The translations under genes and the position numbers were made by a program. The notes below the pieces were generated by a model. The model was not told the DNA's origin, did no database searches, and was given only the letters and a program-made list of their open reading frames with translations. 64,000 nt of DNA from Anderseniella sp963700895 (lineage in GTDB: Bacteria; Pseudomonadota; Alphaproteobacteria; Rhizobiales; Aestuariivirgaceae): positions 62,001 through 126,000 of the forward strand of contig CAVOZI010000021.1 of assembly GCA_963700895.1 (NCBI GenBank). Direction: 5' to 3'. Positions 51,415-60,456 of this stretch are shown here, piece by piece; within the stretch, counting starts at the first letter, position 1, and each line of letters begins with the position of its first letter.

Positions 51415-52680
51415 CTATTTTGCAGCGACGGCCTGTATCATGGACATGGCTTTGAGGCGCGCCCAGGCCGGTGCATGACGGTACGCGATGCGGGCCAACG
51501 GCCGCAGCAGACGGATATAGAGCGCGCTGTGCAGCCGGCCGCGCATGGTCAGTGCGGCAGCATAGTCCTCGACGTTGATCACGCCGGAGGCCCATGATGC
51601 CTTGTAGGCGTCGCCCGGCACCATGAGGTCGAAGATGTGCATGCCTGCCGACAGGGCGAGCCGTTGTGAGCGGTCCATATGGAGCCGCGCTGGCGACAGG
51701 TCCGTCAGGTCGGGGTCGTGACCAGTGATGAAGGCGCAATGGCGGCCATGATACCGCAGGCCCAGTTCGTGGGAGATGCAGCGGTCACCGGCTTTCAGCG
51801 TGGTGATGACGGGCTGAAGTCCGGTCTTGTGCCGGCGTCTGGCCAGGGCAATCAGGAAGTTGACCAGGCGTGGGTCCGTAAGGGGCAGGGAATAGAGGCC
51901 GCGTTTGGCAATCCACACCTGCTTGCTGCCGACGGCACTGCGCACCAGCTCTTCATAGTCCGAACTGGTGGCGTGGGCAACGAACGACACGCTGCCCAGC
52001 TTCTCGAGGGCGCCGGCAATCTTCTTGCGGCGGCGGCGCTGCACCTTGGTGTAGCGGGCGAGATAGGCGTCTTCGCTGTCAAAGGCTGACAGGTCCATGA
52101 ATGGCGCGGTTTCGCGATATCCCGTGGCGCTCAGGTGGCGGCGGGCAAAGCGTGCGGCAAAGCTTCCTTCGCGCACATGGCGCAGGTGAATCACGTCGGT
52201 GCTGTGCGACGACTTAATGGCTTCCAGCAGGATATCCAGCGTGGCATCGGTCTGCCAGCCTGGCCGGCACAGGATGCCGCTGTACTGGGCATAGGGTTCA
52301 CTGAGCGTGCGCAGGATGCGAATGCCTGACTTGCTGCATACCATTGCGGGCAATACGCATACGAGCCGGCCCGCATCGCGGATGGCGATGACGAGGAGTT
52401 CAAGATGATCGTCATGGGGAACAAAGGTTTCCGCCCAGGCCATGCACCAGTCGTGGCTCTGGAACAACGTGGCGCAATCCACGCAATCAGCCTCCAGGGC
52501 CAGCCAGTCACGGCGCAGACCGGCAAGACCTTCCAGTGTGGTGATGCATTGGAAGCTGAGGGCGGAACCATCCGCAGGTGAGGTCTTGCCGGTGCGGATG
52601 TCAGCGGCGGTGCTCACCTTCATGCTTGGTGGAAAGGCCACGTCAGCCGCTACGGCTTGTCTCAATATGGAATTCGTCAT
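51415..52680 (-). CDS. GNAT-family acetyltransferase, CelD/BcsL type
   Basis: 421 residues. Two GNAT-like folds as in CelD/BcsL, with the motif RYTKVQRRRRKKIAGALEKLG before the C-terminal domain and HELGLRYHGRHCAFITGHDP, a segment typical of the family. Members take part in exopolysaccharide or cellulose-associated acylation. Stands alone, with no polysaccharide genes nearby. Start MTNSILRQA at 52680. Confidence 0.85.
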   Translation of the reverse strand: MTNSILRQAVAADVAFPPSMKVSTAADIRTGKTSPADGSALSFQCITTLEGLAGLRRDWLALEADCVDCATLFQSHDWCMAWAETFVPHDDHLELLVIAIRDAGRLVCVLPAMVCSKSGIRILRTLSEPYAQYSGILCRPGWQTDATLDILLEAIKSSHSTDVIHLRHVREGSFAARFARRHLSATGYRETAPFMDLSAFDSEDAYLARYTKVQRRRRKKIAGALEKLGSVSFVAHATSSDYEELVRSAVGSKQVWIAKRGLYSLPLTDPRLVNFLIALARRRHKTGLQPVITTLKAGDRCISHELGLRYHGRHCAFITGHDPDLTDLSPARLHMDRSQRLALSAGMHIFDLMVPGDAYKASWASGVINVEDYAAALTMRGRLHSALYIRLLRPLARIAYRHAPAWARLKAMSMIQAVAAK

Positions 52681-52920
52681 ACTGGCCTGACCCCTACTCA
52701 CCACGGCCGGAACCGATCACGACAACGTGAAAGCAAGAACCATACCGTTTGCTGCTTGACCGCGGGTTAATGGCAAGCGTCGCCGCGGCGGCCGCCCCCG
52801 GCCGGCAAAGGGGCAGATGACCGACCGGGAGACGCCATTGCGCCGGCATGGGCAGGGGAGCGAGAGAGGGGCGATAATGCGCCTGACCCGCCGGTGCAAT
52901 CACCGGGATGCGGCGGAGGT

Positions 52921-53538
52921 TCAGTTGTTGCCGTTGCCCGTACCTTCTTCAGCTGGTTCGTCGCCATCGCCGGGCTGATCGTCCATCATCATGCCGCCGC
53001 GCATGCGCTGGTGCCATTTGCCCTGGCCACGGCGGTCATCCTTGCTGAGCGCACCATCGCCATTGCGGTCCATGCGTTCCACAAGGTCAGCCAGCGGGCG
53101 CTGGTATTCGTCGAGCGTCACGTCGGCATCGCCGTCACGGTCGAACTGCTGGAACTCGCGGACGATGCGCTCGGCCCGTGCCTTGAGGTAGAGCTGCTTG
53201 AACTCGTCGAGGCTCAGCTTGCCGTCATTGTTGGCGTCGAACTCCTTGAGCCAGGCTTCACGATTGGAGTTGATCTCGTCCTGGGTAAGCTTGCCGTCCT
53301 TGTTGGCGTCATAACGCTCCATCATGTAGCGGCCAATGTGCCTGCCATGACCACCGCCGTGGTGCTTGCCGTGCATGCCGTAGCCGCCGCCACCCATCAT
53401 TCCGTGATGGCCGCCGCCGTGCATGCCATGACCGCCGCCGTATCCGTGACCTTCGCGGTGGGCCCACGCGGTGCCTGCAACGGCGGTGCCTGCAAGGGCG
53501 ATGGCGGCAGCGATGGCGATCTTTGATGAAGTCTTCAT
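52921..53538 (-). CDS. Exported EF-hand protein with Gly/His-rich segment
   Basis: 205 residues. Signal peptide (KIAIAAAIALAGTAVAGTAWA), a Gly/His/Met-rich stretch (about 27-65, HGGGHHGMMGGGGYGMHG) that could bind metal, then four EF-hand loops: DANKDGKLTQDE, DANNDGKLSLDE, DRDGDADVTLDE and DRNGDGALSKDD. The third has an unusual Ala-Asp in place of Gly-x. Calcium-binding periplasmic protein of unknown role. The gap 52681-52920 before it shows nothing else. Confidence 0.9.
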   Translation of the reverse strand: MKTSSKIAIAAAIALAGTAVAGTAWAHREGHGYGGGHGMHGGGHHGMMGGGGYGMHGKHHGGGHGRHIGRYMMERYDANKDGKLTQDEINSNREAWLKEFDANNDGKLSLDEFKQLYLKARAERIVREFQQFDRDGDADVTLDEYQRPLADLVERMDRNGDGALSKDDRRGQGKWHQRMRGGMMMDDQPGDGDEPAEEGTGNGNN

Positions 53539-53676
53539 GTGACCTTCCTTTCGGGTTGGTTCATTGGTGGGCTATCCGATGCCCATAAGACGCGGCGGCG
53601 GGTGCTAACCCGTCGCTGGCGGAACATTACAATCAGGTCATGGTGAGGATGTGACGCGTCAGGCGGGACAGGCGCG

Positions 53677-54120
53677 TCAGGCAGAAAGCCGGTCCTCGAC
53701 ACGCTTGCGGATGGTGACCCATTCGCGGTTGTCGAAACCAAGAAGACCGGCAATGCGCCAGCCCATGTTCATCTCTTCATCGGTGATCACGCCGTCCGCC
53801 AGAAGTATTTCGCACAGCATCTCGACGATGGTCTCGCGCTGGTCGCGGTCATAGGCGTCCTTGATGGCGCTGGTGAACCGGTAGAAGTCGACCGCGTCCT
53901 CATATTCCGCCTGCGCTTCGCTCAGCATCCGGCCGAGTTCGGCGTCACTGAGGTCAAACTTATCCTTGAGCAGCCGGTCGCGGGCGGCGGCCTCGGCTTC
54001 ATCAAGGTGGCCGTCGATCAGCGAGGCGTGTACCAGCAACTCGGCAACGGCGGCGCGGGCATCGGGTCTTGTCGCCGGGGCAGGGGCGGAAAACAGGGCG
54101 TTGAGTTTCTCGAAGAACAT
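53677..54120 (-). CDS. TerB-family protein
   Basis: 147 residues, all-helical TerB/DjlA-N-terminal fold with the paired acidic motifs DGHLDEAEA and DGVITDEE that bind metal in the family. Cytoplasmic. The name comes from tellurite resistance, but single-domain rhizobial versions are of unknown function. Confidence 0.9.
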   Translation of the reverse strand: MFFEKLNALFSAPAPATRPDARAAVAELLVHASLIDGHLDEAEAAARDRLLKDKFDLSDAELGRMLSEAQAEYEDAVDFYRFTSAIKDAYDRDQRETIVEMLCEILLADGVITDEEMNMGWRIAGLLGFDNREWVTIRKRVEDRLSA

Positions 54121-54176
54121 GGGTCAGACTTAAGGCGAGACTGGTGCAGCGGCAAGTTACAATGGGGAAATCAGCC

Positions 54177-54860
54177 ATGACGAGATTGGTTGCGGTGATG
54201 GCGGCCATGCTGGTGCTGGGGGTGATGTCCGGCGAGGCGTGGACGCAGGTGGCGCCGACAGGGGCCGAGCTTGCCGCGTATACGGGTCTGCACGCAGCCG
54301 CCGCGCAGGGCGACGTGGCGCTGATCAAGCAGCTGGTGGCGGCGGGCGCCAACGTCAACGCCACCGATGCCTATCGAAGGACGCCGATGCACGTGGCGGC
54401 CTACCAGTCGCACAACGAGGCGGTGCTGGCACTTGCGGAAGCGGGCGGCGACCCGAACCTGCTGGAAGCTGACCGCTATGATATCATCACCATCGCTGCG
54501 GTGGCCGACGACGCGGAGATGGTGCGCACGGCGGTCAAGGCGGGCGGCAAGGCGGCCAATATTACCAGCATCTATGACGGCACGGCGCTTATTGCCGCTG
54601 CGCACGAGGGCAACTGGGAGAGTATTGCCGTGCTGATCAAGTCAGGTGCGCCGCTCGATCACGTCAACAACCTGGGCTGGACGGCAATGATCGAGGCCGT
54701 GGTGCTGGGCGATGGCGGCAAGCGGCACCAAAAGTCGCTCAAGCTGCTGATCGATGCCGGGGCCGACAAATTGATCGCCGACCGCAACGGCAAAACCCCG
54801 CTCGATCTGGCGCGCGAGCGTGGTTACGGGGCGATGGTGAGGATGCTCGAAGGAGGCTGA
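54177..54860 (+). CDS. Exported ankyrin-repeat protein
   Basis: 227 residues. Signal peptide (MTRLVAVMAAMLVLGVMSGEA) then four to five ankyrin repeats (GLHAAAAQGDVALIKQL, TPMHVAAYQSHNEAVLAL, TALIAAAHEGNWESIAVL, TPLDLARERGYGAMVRML). Likely a periplasmic binding or scaffold protein. ATG 54177 is preferred because GGGGA lies about seven bases upstream; ATG 54162 is possible. Confidence 0.88.
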   Translation: MTRLVAVMAAMLVLGVMSGEAWTQVAPTGAELAAYTGLHAAAAQGDVALIKQLVAAGANVNATDAYRRTPMHVAAYQSHNEAVLALAEAGGDPNLLEADRYDIITIAAVADDAEMVRTAVKAGGKAANITSIYDGTALIAAAHEGNWESIAVLIKSGAPLDHVNNLGWTAMIEAVVLGDGGKRHQKSLKLLIDAGADKLIADRNGKTPLDLARERGYGAMVRMLEGG

Positions 54861-55001
54861 ACCGCTATCGCGTCAGTTGCCTGATGGCCACTTCTGATGC
54901 CGGTTTGCTACCGCCAATTGTGTCTGGACGGGTTCCATGCGACGTGCGTAATCTCCTCTCAGGTGTTCCGGTTCACGAGAACACGTTCGCGGAGGAAAAC
55001 A

Positions 55002-55981
55002 ATGAGATTGATCAAGCAGGCGATTGCGCTGGCGGCCGTCAGCGCAAGCATGGTGGTATCGGCGCTTGCCTTTACGCCCGAAACCACGGAGTGCATTGCT
55101 CCAGCCAATCCAGGCGGAGGCTGGGACTTTACTTGCCGCCAGGCCGGCAAGACCCTGCAGGACCTGCAGATGATACCCGGCACCATGCAGGTGCTCAATC
55201 TGGCTGGCGGCGGCGGCGGTGTGGCGTTCGCCGAAGTCGTCAACAAGCGCAATGCCGAGAACGGCCTGATCGTGGCGGCTTCGTCGGCCACTGCAACGCG
55301 GCTGGCGCAGGGCGCCTATCCCGGCAACACCATGGACCAGGTGCGCTGGGTGGCTTCGGTCGGCGCCGATTACGGCATCATCGCGGTGGCCAAGGACTTG
55401 GCCATCAACACGCTTCCCGAGTTGATGGACAAGATCAAGGCGGATCCCGCGTCCATTTCCATCGCCGGCGGATCGGCGGTTGGCGGCTGGGACCACCTCA
55501 AGGTGTTGATGGCGGCCAGGAAGGCTGGCGTCGCCGACGTGCGCGCCGTCAAGTATGTGGCGTTTGATGGCGGCGGCGAGGCCGTTACCCAGCTGCTGGC
55601 CGGCTCGGTTCAGGCGTTCACCGGCGATGCGTCGGAAGCAAAAGGCTTCGTCGATTCCGGCGACATCAAGGTTATTGCAGTGCTGGCGCCGGAGCGGCTT
55701 GCCGGTGATTTCGCCAACTTCCCCACTGCAAAGGAGCAGGGCCTGGATGTCGTCGGCGCAAACTGGCGCGGATTCTATGCGCCCGGCGGCATGTCCGACG
55801 ACGCCTACAACTACTGGGTCGAGAGCATCTCGAAGATGTACGCCTCGGATCAATGGAAGCAGGTCATGGAAACCAACGGGCTGGCGCCGCTCAGTCTGGC
55901 AGGGCTGATTTCCAGGCATTCGTCCAGGCCTCCGTTCAGGAAATCCAGGATATCTCGAAAGAGATCGGCTTGCTGAAGTGA
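55002..55981 (+). CDS. tctC: Tricarboxylate transporter substrate-binding protein TctC, frameshifted near the 3' end
   Basis: Periplasmic TctC/Bug-family receptor with a signal peptide (IKQAIALAAVSASMVVSALA). The first frame stops at 55976 after a non-family tail following LAPLSLAG. One missing G in the run at 55902-55904 breaks it; adding it back gives ADFQAFVQASVQEIQDISKE and a stop at 55979-55981, 326 residues in all, the usual length. GGAGGAAAAC precedes the start. First gene of tctCBA. Base-call error is more likely than decay. Confidence 0.9.
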
Positions 55982-56051
55982 CCGAAGTGCTGCAAACGCC
56001 AGGCGTGGCGGGAGCGCCGTTGCGCCTGGCGTTCAACAAGGGGAGAGCGGC

Positions 56052-56501
56052 ATGACCGGCAGACGGGGCATCAGTGACCGCGTGCTCGGTGCGGCCTGCG
56101 TTGCGCTGGCAGCATTTTTCATCTGGGCCGCAACTCGTATAGAACTGAGCTTTATTTCCGATCCGGTCGGACCCCGGATATTTCCGATCATCATTGGCAT
56201 CGTTGTCGGGCTTTGCGGCATCATCATCCTGTTGCGGCCAGATCCCGAGCCGGACTGGCCGGCACTGCCGCGTCTGCTGGAAATCGGTGCGGCAGTCCTG
56301 GTACTCGTGGCCTATGCGCAGGCTCTGCCCGAGCTCGGATTCGTCTTCAGCACGGCTGTTGCGTCTGCCTATCTGTCGTGGCGGTTGGGTTCGAAGCCGC
56401 TGGAAGCCATCATCGCAGGCAGCGGCATTGCAGTTGCGATCTACATTGTCTTTCACCTGATACTCGGCCTGTCGCTGGCGCGCGGGCCTTGGGGCTTCTA
56501 G
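56052..56501 (+). CDS. tctB: Tricarboxylate transporter small membrane subunit TctB
   Basis: 149 residues with four membrane helices. The motif DPVGPRIFPIIIGIVV after the first helix is the family signature. Small membrane subunit of the secondary, ion-driven TctABC system, between tctC and tctA. Confidence 0.93.
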   Translation: MTGRRGISDRVLGAACVALAAFFIWAATRIELSFISDPVGPRIFPIIIGIVVGLCGIIILLRPDPEPDWPALPRLLEIGAAVLVLVAYAQALPELGFVFSTAVASAYLSWRLGSKPLEAIIAGSGIAVAIYIVFHLILGLSLARGPWGF

Positions 56502-56510
56502 GAGTGAAGC

Positions 56511-58049
56511 ATGGAAACGCTTGCTTCTCTGTCTGACGGCTTCATCGTTGCGCTGTCCTGGCAAAACCTGGGGCTGGCACTGCTCGGCTGTTTCCTCGGC
56601 ACCATCATCGGCGCACTGCCGGGGCTTGGACCATCGAACGGTGTGGCGATCCTGATACCGGTCGCTTTCGCGCTGGGCCTGCCTGCCACGCCGGCCCTGA
56701 TCCTGCTCACCAGTGTTTATTACGGCGCCATGTATGGCGGGCGCATCTCGTCCATCCTGCTCAATATTCCGGGTGACGAGCCAGCGATGATGACGACGCT
56801 GGACGGCTACCCGATGGCGCAAAAGGGGAAAGCCGGCGAGGCGCTGATGATATCGGCCATTGCCTCGTTTGTTGGCTCGTTCGTCGCCACGTGGGGGCTC
56901 GTGTTCCTTGCGCCGCAGCTGGTCAAGGTGGCGTTGCTGTTCGGCCCGGCGGAGTATTTTGCGCTGTTCACACTTGCCTTTGCCACGCTGGGCGGGCTGG
57001 CCAGCCGCAACCAGGCCAAGGCTGCCCTTGCTGCTGGGCTTGGCCTTGGCATCGCCATGATCGGCGTCGATGGGCAGACGGGTGTCCCTCGCTTTTCGTT
57101 CGGCGAGGTGCACCTTTATGATGGAATTGATTTCCTGGTCGCCATCGTGGGCCTGTTTGCGCTTTCGGAGGTGTTCATTTTTCTCGAGAAGCGACACGAC
57201 GATGCCGCCGCCGCTTCAAAAGGGGTAAAACTGGGCCGCCTGTTGCCATCAATGTCACTGTTGAAGGGGCTTTGGCCGTCAATCTGGCGTGGCACAGGCA
57301 TTGGCTTCATAGCCGGTGTGCTGCCGGGGGCGGGAGCGTCGCTGGGTTCGTTTCTGGCCTATGCGATGGAGAAGAAGGTGTCCGACGGCAAGAAGACCTT
57401 CGGCACCGGTGATCCGCGCGGCATAGCTGCACCGGAAGCTGGCAACAACGCCTCGGCAGGTGGGGCATTGGTGCCAATGCTGGCGCTTGGTGTGCCCGGG
57501 TCGGGTACGACGGCGGTGCTGCTCGCGATGCTGCTGGCGCTTAACATCACGCCGGGGCCACTGCTGTTCACCCAGAATCCTGACGTCGTATGGGGGCTGA
57601 TAGCTGCGCTGTTCATCGCCAACTTCATGCTGCTTTTCCTGAACCTGCCGCTTGTCGGCCTGTTTGCCAGGGTGCTGCTGGTGCCGACCCGCTATCTGAT
57701 GCCTGGCGTGGCGATGATCTCAGTAGTTGGCATCTACGGTATTTCAGGTTCAACCTTCGACCTGATGGTGATGATCGGATTCGGTGTGCTGGGCTGGGCC
57801 TTGCGTAAGATGGACGTGCCGCTGGTGCCGATCGTTCTGGGCATCCTGCTTGGCAACCAGATGGAAGTGAACCTGCGCCGCGAGATGACCATTTCCAATG
57901 GCGACTGGACGGCGCTGTTCGACTCAGCCCTGTCGGTCGGGTTGTGGTCGGTGGCGATTATCGGTTTCGTTGTGCCGATCCTGTTCGGCCGCTATTTCCG
58001 GCCGAAGCTGGCGGACGATGCCAGGATGGAAGGCTCCGATCCCGACTAG
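56511..58049 (+). CDS. tctA: Tricarboxylate transporter large membrane subunit TctA
   Basis: 512 residues with about eleven to twelve helices. Contains the family segments GALPGLGPSNGVAILIPV and GSTTAVLLAMLLALN-like GSGTTAVLLAMLLALNITPGP. Imports citrate or another carboxylate; substrate not predictable. Ten bases after tctB. Confidence 0.95.
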   Translation: METLASLSDGFIVALSWQNLGLALLGCFLGTIIGALPGLGPSNGVAILIPVAFALGLPATPALILLTSVYYGAMYGGRISSILLNIPGDEPAMMTTLDGYPMAQKGKAGEALMISAIASFVGSFVATWGLVFLAPQLVKVALLFGPAEYFALFTLAFATLGGLASRNQAKAALAAGLGLGIAMIGVDGQTGVPRFSFGEVHLYDGIDFLVAIVGLFALSEVFIFLEKRHDDAAAASKGVKLGRLLPSMSLLKGLWPSIWRGTGIGFIAGVLPGAGASLGSFLAYAMEKKVSDGKKTFGTGDPRGIAAPEAGNNASAGGALVPMLALGVPGSGTTAVLLAMLLALNITPGPLLFTQNPDVVWGLIAALFIANFMLLFLNLPLVGLFARVLLVPTRYLMPGVAMISVVGIYGISGSTFDLMVMIGFGVLGWALRKMDVPLVPIVLGILLGNQMEVNLRREMTISNGDWTALFDSALSVGLWSVAIIGFVVPILFGRYFRPKLADDARMEGSDPD

Positions 58050-58052
58050 TGC

Positions 58053-59231
58053 CTACCGCACCAGTTCCCTGATCGCCTCGTCCAGGCCTTCGATGGTGAG
58101 CGGGTACATGCGGCCTTCGAACAGTTGCTGGATGTACTGGATCGATGGCGTGTAGTTCCAGTATTTCGGGTTGGACGGGTTGAGCCAGACGCAAGACCCG
58201 TAGATATCGGTGATGCGCTTGAGCCACAGCGCGCCGGGTTCGTCGTTGAAATGCTCGACCGAGCCGCCGGAGTGGGTGAGCTCGTAGGGGCTCATGGAGG
58301 CATCGCCGACGAAGATGACCTTGTAGTCCGAGCCGTAGGTGTGCAGCACGTCCCAGGTGGGCTCGGTGGCGGTGTGGCGGCGGCGGTTTTCCTTCCACAG
58401 GCGTTCGTAGACGCAGTTGTGGAAGTAGAAATACTCCATGTGCTTGAACTCGGCGCGGGCGGCGGAGAACAGTTCCTCGCACATGCGGATGTAAGGGTCC
58501 ATGGAGCCGCCGACATCGAAGAAGATCAGCGCCTTCACGGTGTTGCGCTTCTCTGGCACCATTTTCAGGTCGAGATAGCCCTTGTTGGCCGTGGCGCGGA
58601 TGGTGTCGTCGAGGTCGAGCTCTTCCGGTGCGCCTTCGCGGGCGAACTTGCGCAACCGCCGGAGCGCGACCTTGATGTTGCGGGTGCCAAGCTCGACAGA
58701 GTCATCGAGATCCCTGAACTCGCGCTTGTCCCACACCTTGATGGCGCGGTTGTTGCGGTTCCTGTCCTGGCCGATGCGGATGCCGGCGGGGTTGTAGCCA
58801 TAGGCGCCATAAGGCGAGGTGCCCCCCGTTCCGATCCACTTGTTGCCGCCCTGGTGGCGGCCTTTTTGTTCCTCGAGGCGCTTCTTCAGCTCTTCCATGA
58901 TCTTTTCCCAGCCGCCGAGCGCCTCGATCTGGGCTTTCTCTTCCTCGGTCAGGAACTTCTCGTTGAGCTTGCGCAGCCATTCCTCGGGGATGTTGGCGAG
59001 CAACTCTTCCGGGGTGAGGCCCTCCAGTCCCTTGAAGACGTGCCCGAACACCTTGTCGAACTTGTCGAGGTTGCGCTCGTCCTTCACCAGCGTGGCGCGG
59101 GAAAGATAGTAGAAATCCTCCACCGAAAAGCCGGCGAGGTTCTTCTCCATCGCCTCCATGAGGGTGAGGTACTCCTTCAGCGTGGCGGGCACGCCGGCGG
59201 CTTTCAGTTCGTGGAAGAAGGTGGTGAACAT
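58053..59231 (-). CDS. CoxE-like VWA domain protein
   Basis: 392 residues. N-terminal helical domain (EYLTLMEAMEKNLAGFSVEDFYYLSR), a charged linker, then the VWA fold with MIDAS FFDVGGSMD (D-x-G-x-S) and VIFVGDASMSPYE. CoxE-like proteins normally work with a MoxR-type AAA ATPase as metal-insertion or chaperone pairs, but none is seen nearby. Converges on tctA (three-base gap). Start MFTTFFHELK at 59231. Confidence 0.9.
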   Translation of the reverse strand: MFTTFFHELKAAGVPATLKEYLTLMEAMEKNLAGFSVEDFYYLSRATLVKDERNLDKFDKVFGHVFKGLEGLTPEELLANIPEEWLRKLNEKFLTEEEKAQIEALGGWEKIMEELKKRLEEQKGRHQGGNKWIGTGGTSPYGAYGYNPAGIRIGQDRNRNNRAIKVWDKREFRDLDDSVELGTRNIKVALRRLRKFAREGAPEELDLDDTIRATANKGYLDLKMVPEKRNTVKALIFFDVGGSMDPYIRMCEELFSAARAEFKHMEYFYFHNCVYERLWKENRRRHTATEPTWDVLHTYGSDYKVIFVGDASMSPYELTHSGGSVEHFNDEPGALWLKRITDIYGSCVWLNPSNPKYWNYTPSIQYIQQLFEGRMYPLTIEGLDEAIRELVR

Positions 59232-59272
59232 GCACTGCTTATAGCCGGGTGCGGGCTGGCTGAAAAGCATTA

Positions 59273-59316
59273 CGCCGGCTTTGATCGGGAGGGAGGAGGC
59301 CCGATCAAAACCGGCG
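59273..59316. repeat. 17-base inverted repeat upstream of the VWA gene
   Basis: The arms 59273-59289 and 59300-59316 match at 16 of 17 positions around a 10-base GA-rich loop. Read leftwards it follows an open frame ending at 59336 and lies before the VWA gene; read either way there is no T run. Could be a terminator, a leader structure or an operator. Confidence 0.55.
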
Positions 59317-59634
59317 GGGAGGGCAGTCAGTCAGTCTAGGCGAGCTTCTTGTCGTCTTGCGGCGGGACCCGGTTTGCAGGGGATGGGGGTGAACCGCTTG
59401 GTTGTTGTTTCGCCTTGTTGTTGATGAATACCCTACCGGCGTGTGCAGCGGGAGGATGTGCATTTCATCACATTCTGGTCGTCCCCTGCCGGAGACCTAC
59501 TGAGGCGCTCTCCTCCACGCCTCTTGCTTGCCTTCCGCCCGCACATCCGTGCGGCCGTCCGTTCAAGGGCTGGCTTTCGCTGCGCTCACTTGCCCTGCCA
59601 CGGCGGGGCTCATCCAAGCCTCTTATCGGGTGAG
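59317..59634. other. Intergenic stretch with a doubtful short reading frame
   Basis: 318 bases without a convincing gene. On the minus strand an open frame from about 59465 to the TAG at 59336-59338 reads HAGRVFINNKAKQQ and ends PPQDDKKLA just before the inverted repeat, but has no ATG or GTG start with a ribosome-binding site. Small GC-rich hairpins (CCGCACatcCGTGCGG near 59540) occur. Confidence 0.4.
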
Positions 59635-59817
59635 TTAGATTGCCAGGGCGGCGGGGCCGGCGATGGCGACGACGCCAAGCAATACGAGGATGAACAGGAT
59701 CAGGGCAATGGTGATCAGTATCCGTGCTCCGGTTGCTGCGACACCTGCGACGCCGTGGAATCCAAGCAGGCTGGCAATGGCGGCGATGGCGATGAGGATG
59801 AGGATCCATTTGATCAT
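59635..59817 (-). CDS. DUF1328 (UPF0391) small membrane protein
   Basis: 60 residues, starting MIKWILILIAIAAIASLLG, with two hydrophobic helices and the FHGVAGVAATGARIL linker. DUF1328 is a small inner-membrane family common in Alpha- and Gammaproteobacteria, often stress-induced. Start at 59817 has AGGAG upstream (read on the minus strand). Confidence 0.92.
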   Translation of the reverse strand: MIKWILILIAIAAIASLLGFHGVAGVAATGARILITIALILFILVLLGVVAIAGPAALAI

Positions 59818-59888
59818 GACTTCTCCTTTCGCGGTTACGCAGAGTAAATGCATGACCTCGCCAAAAAGTTCCGCTTACGGACAGGTCG

Positions 59889-60452
59889 TCAGTTGCCAAG
59901 CTGCCATTGGCGGATCAAGTCCATCGGCCATAAAAGCATGATTATATTCAGCAAAAGACCGTCGCGGATGAAGTATCCCACGATAACCTCGGCGGCGATG
60001 AAAATGGCGACCGACACCCAGACCGGCGCGCGCATGGCAATGAGGAAACCCACCACCATCATCGCCATGTCGGCGGTGGAGTTGAGGATGCTGTCGCCGA
60101 AATAGTCGAGCGCGGCTGTCTCGCCCCGGTAACGGTCAATGATCCAGGAGGTGTTCTCGACCACCTCCCAGCCGGCCTCGATGACGCCGGCGATGACCAG
60201 CCGCCAGCCTGTCGAGAGGTTCGGCAGCAGGTAGCGCAGGGCCAGGTAGAAGGCGAGGCCATGCAGCACGTGGGACGGGGAGTACCAGTCGAGCAGGTGC
60301 TGGGAGTTTTCTGAAGACATCACCTCGCCATGCCACAGCTTGACATAACCGCAGGTGCAGATAGGCGTGCGCCCGAGCCAGGCCAGCATGGCCGCCATCA
60401 TCACGGTAGTCCCGGCAACCCAGCCCCAGTGCTTGCCCGCGATCCGTGTCAT
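59889..60452 (-). CDS. DUF2585 (UPF0314) membrane protein
   Basis: 187 residues with four to five membrane helices. The family motif ICTCGYVKLWHGEVMSSENS near residue 33 and HLLDWYSPSHVLHGLAFYL carry conserved Cys and His residues. Function unknown; the family is common in Rhizobiales. Begins four bases after htpX, likely the last gene of the lemA operon. Confidence 0.9.
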   Translation of the reverse strand: MTRIAGKHWGWVAGTTVMMAAMLAWLGRTPICTCGYVKLWHGEVMSSENSQHLLDWYSPSHVLHGLAFYLALRYLLPNLSTGWRLVIAGVIEAGWEVVENTSWIIDRYRGETAALDYFGDSILNSTADMAMMVVGFLIAMRAPVWVSVAIFIAAEVIVGYFIRDGLLLNIIMLLWPMDLIRQWQLGN

Positions 60453-60456
60453 CCCG

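Noticed and set aside
54873..57197. 774-residue minus-strand open frame opposite tctCBA
   Set aside because: The three plus-strand genes are recognised families with ribosome-binding sites; the antisense frame has shadow-like composition (Gln/Arg/His-rich).
59349..59633. 94-residue plus-strand frame between the VWA and DUF1328 genes
   Set aside because: No ribosome-binding site, no recognisable domain, and composition typical of a random GC-rich frame.
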